Source: Talinum fruticosum
Taxonomy: Eukaryota; Streptophyta; Magnoliopsida; Caryophyllales; Talinaceae
NCBI GenBank assembly: GCA_021018815.1
Contig: JAITYX010000028.1
Span: 5,907,001 to 5,971,000, forward strand
Direction: 5' to 3'
DNA length: 64,000 bases
The stretch's first letter is position 1. Each line of letters starts with the position of its first letter. Below the pieces are notes generated by a model that was not told the origin of the DNA, did no database searches, and was given only the letters and a program-made list of their open reading frames with translations. The position numbers and the translations under genes are program-made. This document shows positions 1 through 11,731 of the stretch, piece by piece.

Positions 1-160
1 GATACCAAGAGATCAAAATCACTGAATATTCAGTAGCTCTTAGTTACGATTCAGCAACGTAATGCTTAGGAAAGAACCCTTCAAGCTTAGTATTCAGCAG
101 CGTGACGCCGAGGAATAAGTCTGTATCAAAAAATGAGAACCTAAGCTCTCTACTTATAGG
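1..160 (-). repeat. Tat-like LTR, part separated by the E1 insertion
   Basis: This is host sequence left of the E1 chromovirus. Read on the minus strand it opens with CCTATAAGTAGAGAG, a TATA-box-like motif, and continues in mixed sequence. The right-hand flank of E1 (29058-29664) ends on the minus strand with the same TGTAGACACC terminus as other Tat-like LTRs here. The two flanks are therefore probably halves of one minus-strand LTR split by E1. The assignment is inferred from the flank and the TATA motif, because no second copy of this stretch is in the window. Confidence 0.4.
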
Positions 161-2998
161 TGTAATAACCCGACCCTAAATCACTTTATTTATTTTACTA
201 ATTATAAAATTTATATAATCGAGTGTGCACACTCCAATTCGACATTTGGATTACTTTTTTTATATGTGTGTTATGCGGCTAAGGCGACATAGTGGCCTCC
301 AATGAAATTTCATAATAATAATTGTAAATTTATGCATATGTTTAAAAAAAATTTAAAAATTGTATTAATATATAATACATATAAATGCGAAGGTACATGG
401 TTATAATGCCATTAACGATTATATTTTAAACAAATCGTTATATTTAAGAATGGATCGTATAATTTATATGCAATACTAATTAAATGAAATAAAATAACAA
501 TAAAATAACAATAATAATAACAAATAAAAATCAGAATTTTCTAGAGTTAACTTGAAACAAAGAAACAAAAAATAATAATAAAACAAGCTGATTTTTTTTA
601 GAAAAATCAAGAAATGGTTTATGGAATTATCCAAATAAAAAAATAAAAACAAAAAAAATAATGAAAATAAAAATATCAGCTACACAATTGGGTTTAAGGC
701 AAAGCAATTTCAATTTTCCTCAACTCTCTCTCTCTTGCGTCCCCTCACTAACTCCACTTGCTCGCCGCCTCTCCTTCGACCACTAGCGTAGCCGACGCCG
801 ACCTTCCCCTCTCCCTCTCTCTCTCTCTCTCCGTCGCTCTCGCTCTCTCTATCCCCCTCTCTTCCTTGTACTTGCCTTGCCCTGTTGCGACCCACTCCCG
901 GCCAACCACCAGCTGCAACTCGGTAGGCTGGAAGTTGACGTTGGTGCTTCCCGAGTAGCCGCCGGACCTCCGTTGCTCACCACCACCGCTCCTTCTCCTT
1001 GGCTTCCACTCTTGGGTTTGAAGGTGAAACCAAGATCATCTCCCTTAGCTATCTATCTATTGATTGTAGTTATAAATTGAATTATATGACTTAGAAAGAT
1101 GTTTATGATGTGAATTTAAAGATTGAATTGGGAAAAATTTGAATTGGTGTGAATGCTTGAGATTTGATATTTTGGTGGAGTGATTGTGTATAAAGGTGAC
1201 TAAATGTGATATTTTTTTTGAAATTATGATTTAGTGAATTAAATTGGGGATGTTTTGATATAGAATTTGAGTAATTTGATGGTTTTCATTGTATTATGAA
1301 ATTGGATATATTTAAGCAAAATAAAGGGAAGATGTGTAGAGATTGAAATTAGATAATAAATATAGAGGTATGCGAATATTTAAGAAATTTAGTGTGTTTA
1401 ATTGTATATGTGGATGTGAATTTTGTTGAGCAAGGGAGGCAAATAAACTTAAAAGTAATGTTTTGTGGGATATATGGATTTTGAGCAAATTAATTAATTT
1501 ATGAAAGGGTGATGAAGTGTTGTACTATAACCTTGTGTAACTTTAGTTGTCCCACATTATTCTTGAATGTGAATTCGTTTGAAGGAAATATTAGTGTTAT
1601 TGAAGTAAGTAAGTTACATGTGGGTTTGAGGTTACAAAAATATTGAGTTAAAGAATATTTATATGTTAATTTGAGTTGGTTAGTCAAGTTGAGGATTGAT
1701 ATTAAGTGAAAAATGAGTTAATGACAAGGATTTGAAGTATTGTTTAAGTTTGATATGATTAAGCGAGTTCTAGTAGTAGTTGGGAAGTTAGAATCATGTT
1801 TTATATGCTCAACAAGTTGCAATGGCTAAAGTATGAATAAATTTCAAAATGAAAATATTTTTATCTTAAGTAAATTAACAAATCAAAGTCACGTAAAACT
1901 CAACAAAGTTAGCTTAACTAATTCTTATGAAGTAAGGTATAAGCATTATCCAAATTTAATTAGAGATAGTATTCAATGAAACTTAATTTAAATATTACTA
2001 ATAATAAAGACGTATTTGAAACAAGCAGCGAGGCCACTCTTGTCATCGGCAAGCCGCTAAATCAATATTTCATAAAGGGGAGGAAAATATTTTAAATTCG
2101 GATACATTCAGTGCTCGCACCTTTAGAAAATTCACATGTTTCACCAAATCTCAATATTATATATATATATAACTAGTAATGAATCATTTACAAATCAAGT
2201 TTTGTCACCTAATTTAGTGGTCCCCGATCAATTATCAATTATCGGGGCTTACGCCCTTCAATTTCACCCGCGCGACTTCAACTCCGGTTCTCGGTCGGCC
2301 CGAGAGGTGTGCACCTTATTCAAAGATCGCATCAATTATACAAGGGATCCACTTTTAGATAATAACTGGCAAGCAAGTTTGACTCATATTCTTTCCTCTC
2401 CGATTTCGAACTAAAATGAATTGAAATACGCGCACTCAATTAAAATATTTTCAAAACAATTTGATCGTATTCGTACTGAGTTTCGACTCACTTTTCGAAA
2501 TATTTTACTATTTTTTATTTTGGGAAAAGCATTGTTGAATAGTTAATTACCTACTAAGACCGACGAAGGCAAAACATAGTTGGACATGTTGCATTTGTGG
2601 TTCTCATGGTTTTTAGATGCTCACGAGTGATTTCACCTCAATTGTGGCTTTGGATTTAATTTTGAAGATTATTAGAGGTTGCGTAATTTCTCACGTTAAA
2701 GAAGTATATGAGACTCGTATTGAAATATATGCAAGCAAGCATCTAAGTTATATTTTGGGTCCTGTTTAAACACTATGTGTGACTTAGTCACTTGGTTTGT
2801 AAGTATTTATCATCATAAGAACCCAACCAACATGTAACATTTAGATATGTAAATTGTATTTTATTTTTATTTCGTTTACTTAGCCTGGTTCTATTCTTAG
2901 GACGATGGTAACGTCTCCGATCATTACATTCCGTTGCGACCATACATAATACTCTCTAAGTTAGGGATTATTAGGTAATGGTGATTGAGGGTGTTACA
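161..2998 (+). repeat. 5' LTR of E1
   Basis: It starts TGTAATAACCCGACC and ends GGGTGTTACA, giving TG...CA ends, and it aligns along its length with 26204-29057. It holds a pyrimidine-rich, GC-richer block (about 715-1020) ending in GAAG|GTGAAACC, a long AT-rich stretch, and a conserved block near 2230-2320. It ends in a GACGATGGTAACG block like that of E2. In the related LTRs the pyrimidine block and the sequence after about 2520 are separated by a plausible intron. Here the acceptor position reads TTTTGGG and has lost its AG. Short ORFs in the CT-rich block are low-complexity artefacts. Confidence 0.88.
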
Positions 2999-3002
2999 AT
3001 TA

Positions 3003-3014
3003 TGGTATCGAGCC
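3003..3014 (+). other. Primer-binding site of E1 (tRNA-iMet type)
   Basis: TGGTATCGAGCC, four bases after the LTR end, matches the complement of plant initiator-Met tRNA except for one missing base. Confidence 0.75.
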
Positions 3015-3753
3015 ATGTTTAGAAATCACTTGTGAGTAATAGGGTTCTAGGATGTCATGATTTGAATTTTAGGAAAATTACGCGGCTATTATTTCCTCAA
3101 TTTGTCGATTTGGGACTTGTGTATATAGTGTAGTTAATGTTGGATAGATATATATACTTTTAGGTATGCTAGTATAAACGATGTACGTAATGACTCAAGT
3201 TGCTCGACGTGCATTCCATATGCTTCTAAGTGTTGTAACTTGTAATTAAATTCATATAGTTTGTATCATATGTATCATGAACCATTTAAGTTGTTTTAAG
3301 CCTTAATGTATATTGGTTCGACTCCGGTGTGTGGTCTGTTGAGTTGTCTACTCCGAGCGTGTGGCTCGTTGAGTGATATTGTGGTCTTTTATGCAAGGTT
3401 TTAAGGCTTCAAGCCTAGGGGATAGACCATATTACAAACGGAACTCTGCCGAAAGTTTTAGAAAATATTAAACTCTTTTAGAAAATTTCCTTTATCACCT
3501 TTAAGTTGGAATTAGAAAGCAAAACCGACACCTGAATGAGCCTTTGGAGTTCCGTTAATTGAGGATTTCTCAACCGATAAAAATTTCTAGAGTTGAATGA
3601 TAATCTAACATACAATTTGGTGTTACTTATTATATAAACGCAATGAAAGTAGGAGTTAACTAAGTATGTTTTATATTAGAACTTGTTAACAATTTGTTTC
3701 GTAGGAGAGAGAAAAGAAATTAATTAGGAAAATTTATATTTATATGATTCAAC

Positions 3754-4880
3754 ATGTCTCAGCTAGAAAGCGATAACGTAACTTCAAATGTAACTGTTGA
3801 GTTGGGCAATGATTGAGGACTTGCCGCATAGGCATTAGAAACTCCTCCTAACTTGCAACAATTCCTTAGTGAAACCCAATTTATACCCTTACAAATTTTC
3901 ACTAATACCATGGACCAAAACTATTCGAGGAACTTGTGGACAGAGTTAATGAAAAGGATTCCTCCTACACCTACTCGAATCTACTTCTAAGCCTAACAAG
4001 TTAGCCGACGGAGCGACTCGTCGTAATCCTAAGACTTACAATGGAAAGATTGATCTAGTGAAATTAGAAGAATGGATTAGGGGAATAAAAATATATTTTA
4101 CTTGTGAGGTACCTAGAGAAAAAAAGGTGAACATAGGGACATATTATGGAACCGGTGAAGCGATTATTGGTGGAGCACGATGAAAAACAAATTTTGAGGT
4201 TGTGAGGTCACTTGGGGGAAATTTTTAGAAGACCTTGCAGCTAAATTTTACTGAACTATAGTTCGGCGACAAAAAAAAAAAAGAAGAGTTTTTAGAGTTG
4301 AAATGGACAACAACATGAAGGTAATGCGAGTATGCTAGTAAATTTATAGAGCTATATAGATTTGCCCCAACTTTGTCACTATTGATAGGATGAAAATGAT
4401 AAGGTTTGAGGAGGGCTTGGCTTATTATATTCGACATTAACCCCTTGGCCAACCTATCAAAGATTATCAAAAATTGAATGAGAGAGCAATAGAAGTGGAA
4501 TGTGTAAAAAGTGAACTCGGGGCCTTAAATCCCGAAAACTCAAAAAGGAAGTGGAATAATATAAGTGAGAGTGTAGTTCAAAATAAACAGGTTACTAATT
4601 TAAACAAGGGTCACTCATCGAATACTTCGAACCTTGTAGGAAAGATGGTCGGACAAATCATAGCACACTAGATTGTCGAATGAGTAGTAATAAAGGTACA
4701 TGGTGCGGTAGCCCTAACCATTTAGTAAACGTTTGCCCAAGAAGATAGAAAATTGTAAAGAAGAGGGTTGTGAAGCCCTGATGGCACCTCGTCAAAGACC
4801 CAAACCATCTTCCAAACTTGTGACTATTGGATGAGCACATGTGATAAACAAGAAAAAAAAGCCGCAATTTTAGGGACGGG
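3754..4880 (+). pseudogene. E1 gag remnant
   Basis: Gag is the structural nucleocapsid polyprotein of Ty3/gypsy elements. An ATG at 3754 opens MSQLESDNV, closely like the E2 gag start at 19168 (MSQLESNNV), which supports this start. Downstream, in shifting frames, are chromovirus gag landmarks: an EEWIRG-type segment (about 4065-4100), WWSTMK (about 4168-4185), a YASKFIELYRFAP-like stretch (about 4330-4375) and a GLAYYIR-like stretch. A zinc-knuckle-like remnant with PNHLV and CP lies near 4700-4745. There are many stops and frameshifts, so no full-length product is possible. Family assignment rests on motif order, PBS and LTR type. Confidence 0.75.
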
Positions 4881-4889
4881 ACGGTTGTC

Positions 4890-5361
4890 ATTAGTAATCT
4901 TTTTCTAAACTCAAAGTCTTTTATGTTTTATTTGATTCATGTGCCACCCATTCATTTATATCTACTCAAGTTGCCTCAATTAAATTCGGAAGATCATAAG
5001 GCCGAATAGAGTATCAAATCGAGTTGCCAAATGAAAAAGTGGTAAAAGGCCCAATTGTTTATCGGCATGTGCCAAGGTCATATGTGGGGAGTTATTTCCG
5101 TAGGTTTAATCCAATTTAATCTGTTGGAATTTTTTGTAATGTTAGGAATGAATTGATTGACAACTCATGAGGTGAATGTAGATTGTAAAGGTTGAAAGGT
5201 TATTTTAAAAGGCCACGAGAAAGGAAACAGAGTGTATTTTGGGGTGAAAAAGATACAAAGGAGTATTCCATAATTTTAGTCATGAAGGCTAGCAAGTTAT
5301 TAAGACAGGGTTGTAAAAAGGGTGTTTATGTTACTAAGGATGTAAAAGAATGAACAGATAT
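4890..5361 (+). pseudogene. E1 aspartic protease remnant
   Basis: Retroviral-type aspartic proteases process the gag-pol polyprotein. LFDSCATHSFIS is readable at 4928-4963. This is the chromovirus active-site form LFDSGATHSFIS with Gly replaced by Cys, and it lies directly downstream of the gag zinc-knuckle region as expected. The following residues are disrupted by stops, for example after KNEQIL just before 5361. The reading is then cut by the solo LTR at 5362-7554, and the polyprotein resumes after it with the protease-RT linker. Family knowledge gives the role; the sequence shows only the motif and its position. Inactive. Confidence 0.7.
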
Positions 5362-7554
5362 TGTTAAGTCGTATTTTATACGTATTTTTAGTAGTTATTG
5401 AGTTTATATTATATAGTTTATTTTATCTAATTTATTCTATTTTGTCTATTTATAGGTAATTATCGAATAAAGTGGGGAAGAGAAGAAAAGTCGTTAAAAG
5501 TGGATTTTTAGCTACCGACAAGCATCCAAGAAAATATATGAAGTCGGTCCATAAATATAATATGTAATAAAATATTTATTTTAGGATATTATATTTTAGG
5601 AAATCCTAAGTGGAATAGAAAAGGGAAACTTAGAAGAGAAGAAAGAGAAATAAACCCTAACTCTTTCACCCTATATATACTACTTATTATCATCATGGAG
5701 AGCGACCTGGGAAGCCAGCCACATACATCCCAGCCGCCTGCACCTGCTGCTTGCTCACGTCCACTGCCCACACAAGCAGCCAGCCACCTAGCTACCCAGA
5801 CCACCTCACGTTCTCTTGCTGCACCTGCTTCCGCTGCTCCTTGTTGCACCTGCTGCTTGCTGTCTGCCGCTGCTCCTGGCTGCACCGTACTGCTGCTGCT
5901 GCTCCTTGCTGGCTGCTGCTGTCCGCTGCCCAGCCAGCCACCATCCATCACCATCTTCTTCATCTTCCCGGGTCAAAGAAACTAATATCGGTAGTATAAT
6001 TTAGTTTTGTAATTTTTATTAGAAAAGATTGAGTTTTTATTGATAGATTAATACTAAAGATGCTAGTTTTATTTAGTTTACATGTTTTAAATTACATTAT
6101 GTGTGAGTAGTTTTTCTTATACTTAGTATAATCTCATTGAAGCCATGTTAAATTATTTATTTTGAAACAAAGTTTTGATTTTTATTGTCTTATTGATTTG
6201 ATCCATGATTCTATGATAATTTGTGTTTAATGTTTATGAATTTATGTCTAATTAATTAGAGTGCACGCTATTTAGTTTTATATAAATTCATGTGATAGTT
6301 TAGAGGGTTTAAGTACGTAATTGCTTGATCTTTTAGACATAAGTATCACCCTAGTTAATCATGGATGGCTCATACCCATCTCTTTTAATTAAGAAATTAT
6401 CATAGATCCTTCTTAAATCAATTTGCTAGTAGATTGGTTATTAGGTGCTAGATGATATTTTTCTAATACTTAATGCTCTAATTTGATTAAATTCTAGTGC
6501 TAGTGCTAGGGTTATCAATATTAGTAGGGTTTATATTAGGGCTAGGCCTAAGTAAACTAATAACTAAGGAAAAACGGGGAAGATCCGCTAGTGGTTGTCT
6601 TCTACAGTTTAGCTCATGGGTAGATCAATTTGTGTGTTAATGATAAATAATAATTTGCATGGTGGATATAGATTATACTAAGTGTTTTTATAAATTTTTT
6701 ATCTTTGATAATTATTTGTTTGCTTTTAGTTATTCTCTTGAGTTATTGATTTTTACTTATAAAGTTATAGTCTTTTATTATCAATTTCATTAAACCCCCT
6801 AAAGATCAGTATTTTAGGTTAGTTTTAGTAATTTTATTTTAATTTAATTTTGAGTCTTTACATAATTTAATTTTCAGAATTAATTTTCTGTCAGTTTTTA
6901 TTATTTTTGAGTCAGTTTGTTAGAAATTAGTTTAAAAATAGTTTCTTTTGTTATTTTTTGTGTTTTATTTTCTTTTAGGGTTTAGATAGAGTCCTAGTTT
7001 GCTGTGATTAAATTTTAGAATTTTTGGAATTAATTTGATATTTTTTCAGATTTAATTCTTGAATTTAATTACTGCAGGTTTTTAATAAAATAAATTCGTA
7101 AATTAGATTTTAAATTTTGTTTTTATATTTTTAGGGTCTGGTTAGGTTTAGAAAATTAGTATTATTATTCTGGGTAATTTTAGTATTTATTTTCGTAATT
7201 ATTTTAGTGCAGAATTTTACTTATTTAATTTTCTGTTTTAGAATTTGTTTATTTTCTGCTTTAGTTTTCTGTTTTAATTATTCTAAAAATATACAAAAAT
7301 ATTTCTGGGTTATTGTAGTTTTATTATTCTGTATAAATTATTTATTTAGTTATTAGATAATTTTCTATGAATTTTAGTTATTGATTTTAATTTATATTTT
7401 CTATTTTGTTTTTAAGAGTAGTAAATTTAATTAGATTAAAACTTGCATGTTATTATATCTTTCCTCGTGGATTCGATCCCTACTTGCCCTTGCTATATTG
7501 TTTATTATAAGTTTAAGTAGTGGTTTAATTTGTTGCTGTACGACAAGCTTAACG
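5362..7554 (+). mobile_element. Solo LTR, probably Tat/Athila-like Ty3/gypsy (family S)
   Basis: A 2193 bp insertion in the E1 protease-RT region. The ends TGTTAAG...CTTAACG are short inverted repeats, with the last base A changed to G. It is flanked by an exact 5 bp TSD, GATAT at 5357-5361 and 7555-7559. No PBS, PPT or pol sequence is inside, so it is best read as a solo LTR. A GC-richer, CT-rich block (5695-5980) yields only low-complexity ORFs (Ser/Pro/Cys/Leu-rich), and the rest is very AT-rich. A second copy, missing about 770 bp at the right end, lies at 52937-54420. The lineage call rests on general look and length and is weak. Confidence 0.78.
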
Positions 7555-7599
7555 GATATAGATGATATACTTGTGGTATGTGAATTTCCGAAGTAATTC

Positions 7600-8798
7600 C
7601 TGTCGATTTACCCGATCTACTTCTTCAAAGGAATATTCATTTTAAAATTTGAAATAATTCTTGGTGCAAAACCTATTTCTAAAGTGCCATATAGGATGAC
7701 CTCAACTGAACTTAAAGAGAACTAAAGGTTAGCTTGATAAGTTATTACAAAAAGGAGTTATTAGGTTAAATGTGTCACCCTAGGGAGCTTCCGTCTTGTC
7801 GGTGAAGAAGAAGGATTACACTTTGAGACTCTATACGACTTATAGCACGATAAACAAGATAACTATCAAGAATAAGTATCCTCTATTTCAAATTGATAAT
7901 TGGTTTCATCAATTACAAGGAGTTAGCATGTTTTACCAACTTAGAATTGAACAAGAGGATATTCTCAAAACTGCGTTTAGAATCGGATATGGGCATTATG
8001 AATTTATGAAAATGCCCTCTAGACTTACCAATGCACCTGCTACATTCATGGACCTCAGCAACGAAAGTTTGAAGACTTATTTGGATAAGTTTGTGGTGGT
8101 ATTATTGATGATATTCTTACATACTCTAAGGATAAGGGAGAACATGCCGAGTATCCGAGAATAACACTACAAATATTAAGAGCACATCAATTGCTTGCCA
8201 AATTACGAAGTCTTAATTTGGCTGGAAGAAGTGGCATTTTTATGGCATGTTGTTTCTAAGGAAGAGATTGAGGGCTGTCCTTATAAGGTAAAAGTAGTAA
8301 TTGAATGGCCATACCAACTAGTGTTACGAAGTGAAGAGTTTTCTTATGTTGGCAAGTTATTATTGGAGTTTTATACATGATTTTTCAAAAATAGTATCAC
8401 AATTAACCAATTAGTTAAAGAAAACAACAAAATTTAAGTGGTAGGATAAATGTCAAGAGGTTTTCGGGAATGGAAGAAAAGGTTAACCACAACCCCTATT
8501 CTTACCTTACTAATAGAAGCAAAAGAGTATACCCTCTATAGCGACGCCTCTAAAAATGGGTTAGGATATGTGTTAATGCAGGACGATGAGGTCACAACTT
8601 ATGCATCCCGATATCTCAAACCATATGAAAAAAAAATTATCCTATTCATGATTTTGAGGTATATTTTTACCCAAAAGAGATTAATGAATATTTATACCAA
8701 CCATCATAGTTTGAGGTATATTTTTACCCAAAAGAGATTAATCTGAGGTAATGCCATTGATTAGAGTTACTTAAGGATTATGATTTACAAATACAATA
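7600..8798 (+). pseudogene. E1 reverse transcriptase and first part of RNase H
   Basis: RT copies element RNA into DNA and RNase H removes the RNA strand. Readable landmarks in order are a PYRMTSTELKE-like stretch (about 7690-7720), [11 protein letters not shown] (7801-7835), a [13 protein letters not shown] segment, [15 protein letters not shown] (7939-7983), RYGHYEF-type sequence, [11 protein letters not shown], and the catalytic IDDILTYSK in a second frame near 8105-8135. That frame change marks a frameshift just before the catalytic aspartates. RNase H follows from about 8450 (LTTTPILTL, YSDASKNGLGYVLMQ, YASRYLKPYEK). A 33 bp exact duplication (8653-8685 and 8710-8742) corrupts RNase H. 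The solo LTR at 8799 then interrupts the domain, which resumes at 11732. Inactive. Confidence 0.83.
8653..8742 (+). repeat. 33 bp direct duplication in E1 RNase H
   Basis: The same 33 bases occur at 8653-8685 and 8710-8742, 24 bp apart. The second copy is at the place expected for the LKYLFTQK-type motif. The first copy occupies the place where an ELAAVVFALKIW-type segment is expected, so it probably replaced coding sequence. Confidence 0.85.
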
Positions 8799-11726
8799 TG
8801 TAACACCCCTAGACCCACCCTAGGAGTATTACATGCCAGGTTTCCCGAGAGGAACCCCTAAGGCTGCTTAGGGTTTCAACTTGGGGTTAATAACCCTTTA
8901 TTGGATTGGCGGAAGCGTAATTCTAGGTTTTCAAAGGGTTTTTGGAAATTTCGGCAGAGTTTCCTCTGTAAGCTGGCTAAACCCATAGGCTTAAAGCCTT
9001 AACCCCGCACGAAACACAATCTAAAACTCAACGAGCCACACGCTCGGAGAAACACAACACAACTCAACGAGCCACACGCTCGGAGTATTCACATAGGGCT
9101 TTTACATTCATAATCAACTTAAGTTCACATACAACCAGTCTTTACAAGCATGAAAAACATAAAGTACGGAGAAGTCCGGAGAAGTCCTATCCGATGGTTC
9201 GCTTCCTCTAAAAGCCAAAAGCAACTCCAGGGAGTCTTAACTTCGCACCTGAAATGTTGGTGATGTCATGAGCTCACTAGCCCAGTGAATAATCCAAACC
9301 CAACCCCGTGTTTCACTTTGCACATTAATTCATTAACAAACACACGTAAGTTCACAACTCATTCATAACATGCGATTCGGATCATACATGCTTAAGACAT
9401 GCGAGATTCTAAACTTACCAACTTGCCGAGAATCATAATGACATCACTTATTCATGAATTCAATTAAACATGCTTCATTCGCCTTTCTACGCAAGTAAAT
9501 CATATAATCATTCATCGAGCAAATCATTCGTCACGTAAATCATTCATCAAGTAAGTTATTCATCGAGTAAATCATTCATCATGCAAGGCATTCATCACCT
9601 AAATTATATCTTGCTTCTTATCAAATTCATTTCTTATAAAGACAGGATTCGATCTCCTTCTTATTCTTCCTCTTGAGTTCAATCGTGCATTTCATAAATC
9701 ATTAATTCTTTCTTGTTCGATATGCACGATCATTCGCTTCTTTATAACATAATTCTTTTAAGTCTTCTTAGTTCGAATGGAAAGAAGATTTATGTTCTGC
9801 TCTAAAGACCCAGTTCTTGGAGCCAAAATAATTCGTGGGCTCAATTCACGGAGGCTAATTCGTGGCCTCGAGGCAAAATAATTCGTGGCCTCGAGGCGGC
9901 CTCCCTTCCCCGAAGGACGCATACTCGTCAATAATTCGTAGAAGCAAAATAATTCGTGGCTTCGGGTTGACAGACACTTCTATAGCCATAGCTTCAGAGG
10001 GTTCTTTAATTCGTGGGGTCTTAGATCAATAACATAATCCTTTCTCCCTTCTTTAGTTCTTTATGATTCTTATCTTCTTATTACTTATACATAAGAAATA
10101 CTTAATTCATATAATTCATGCTCAATACGTTCATGCGTAACTTCTTCAAAAACAAGCAATTCACATAAGCAAGTTTCAACTCATTCATTTCACACGCGCA
10201 TGCTTATGTCATTTACAATCGATCTAATTCGGGATAAACACATAATCACATAAACATGTCAAATAGGATTCCTAATCGACGAACTTATCGTTTTCATGCT
10301 CGCTCAATATCGCGTATAAGTGGTTAATGGTTCTATAACTTTTCTTAATCAATGAACATCTTTTAATCTAGCAACATAGCTTCTTAAATCTCAGCTCTTA
10401 ATTCAGTTACTCACTTATATGCGATTTAGCCCAAAACAGAACATTTTCACTTAATATTGCATATCTCCCAATCTACTCATCCAATGCATACGAAATTTTA
10501 CAGGAATTTCTCATAAATTGCCACGAAGCTGCAGTAAAAATTACAGGAAATTTGGGCTGCACATGAATTCGCAATAATCCGGACGGCAGGGTAAATTCAT
10601 GAAAAATCTGCACTTAAGTCATGATATTCAATTTTCTTATTTTTCTCAATAATTCTGTTCAAGCTAATTTCACTAAATTCTCAATCACACAGCTCCATAA
10701 TCATGCTCAACAATGCTCAAATATCATTAAATTCATGAACTAGGCATAAATCGCAACATGCTTTTCAATTCATGAGTTTCTAGTTTCGTGAATTTAGGCC
10801 TCTAGCTTCTTCAATTAACTTAGGGTTTCCAATTTCATGAATCAATTCCAGGTTTCATCCACCTAATTCATTTTATTCTAGAGGATGAATTCAGATTACT
10901 CACCTTAAATTCTTAGAGATTCTAAGAATTCGGTTCTACGAGGTTTCGGATTGGGTTTCGATTTCTCTTCCGCCTTTCAATTTCTAGTCTAACTCTTGCT
11001 CTTTCAACCCTTCTTCTTTCCTCACCCTCTGGTTCTTCCTCTCGCTGCCTCGGTCCCGGTCTCCGACTTCCCTGTTTCGGTCCGATTCAGGTCCCCTTCA
11101 TCCCCTCCTCGCGCTCACCGGCCGTCGGCCGCTGTTCCGTGCCCACCGACCGCCTTCCTCGGCCCTCGCGTTCGCTGGCCGCGGAACCCCTTCGGTCCCC
11201 TCGTTCGCTCGGCCTCTCTGCTCTTCCCTTTCTTCGTTCCGCTAGGCCTCCCGAGCTCTTGTTCGCCCACCAGCGGCGGTGTCCTCGCCGTTCGGGTAGC
11301 CACCGACCCCGGGCCTCTTGGCTCTTGCCTCCCTCTCGCTCGGTCTCTCTACTCTCCTCTGTCTTCGCTCCGTTCGCTTCCTCTTTGCTCTGCTTCTTTC
11401 CCGTCCCTTTTTCTTTCCCCGCTTCGCTTCTTCGTTCCTCTTCTAATGTCTCAGCCCCTTCTCTCTCCTCTTCTCCTAATTACACACAATGGGCTTGTCG
11501 CCTAATTCCAATTGGACCCCCTCTCTCTCTTTGCTTAATCTTGACAGCTCCTCCTCACTCGCCAGGCAATCCCCATTCTCCTCACTGACAGCTCCTCATT
11601 GCCAGCAATCTCAAGGCCCAATAAGCTAGCCCATGCTCGGTTTCGGTTCTCGGGTTTCTAATTCCGACTCGAAAAATTTCTAATAATTCACTACTAGGCA
11701 AGCACCTGAAATTTCGGGGTCTCACA
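8799..11726 (-). mobile_element. Solo LTR of a chromovirus, reverse orientation
   Basis: A 2928 bp insertion in E1 RNase H with an exact TSD CAATA (8794-8798 and 11727-11731). On the minus strand it starts TGTGAGACCCCG and ends GGGTGTTACA, the usual termini of Tekay-like LTRs. No internal domain or PBS is present. Near its minus-strand start is a GA-rich block, seen on the plus strand as the CT-rich low-complexity stretch 10990-11600. The block is followed by AAG|GTGAGTAATC at 10903, a near-consensus splice donor, and far downstream by GGCTTTTAG|AGG at 9208. This is the same layout as in the E1 and E2 LTRs. ORFs over 10996-11588 are compositional artefacts. Confidence 0.85.
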
Positions 11727-11731
11727 CAATA

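Noticed and set aside
710..1080. Overlapping ORFs on both strands in the CT-rich part of the E1 LTR
   Set aside because: Several frames are open at once, and the products are Leu/Ser/Pro- or Arg/Glu/Gly-rich from simple CT repeats; there is no motif and the LTR position explains the composition.
2155..2172. (TA)n run as a regulatory element
   Set aside because: Short AT microsatellite in LTR sequence. The 3' LTR copy at 28208-28217 is similar but shorter, and nothing else supports function.
5695..6004. Cys/Leu-rich ORFs that could suggest a small secreted peptide
   Set aside because: Three frames are open over the same CTGCT-rich stretch, and the second family S copy does not conserve any of them.
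9480..9600. Repeated TCATTCATC(G/A)(A/T)G(C/T)AA units near 9510-9600 as a CRISPR-like array
   Set aside because: The units are short, imperfect, without regular unique spacers, and within a plant LTR; they are a decayed tandem repeat.
10996..11588. ORFs of 169 and 149 residues as a possible plant gene
   Set aside because: They lie inside a reverse-oriented solo LTR with TSD, overlap in two frames and are Pro/Ser/Arg/Leu-rich. Equivalent blocks exist in other LTRs.
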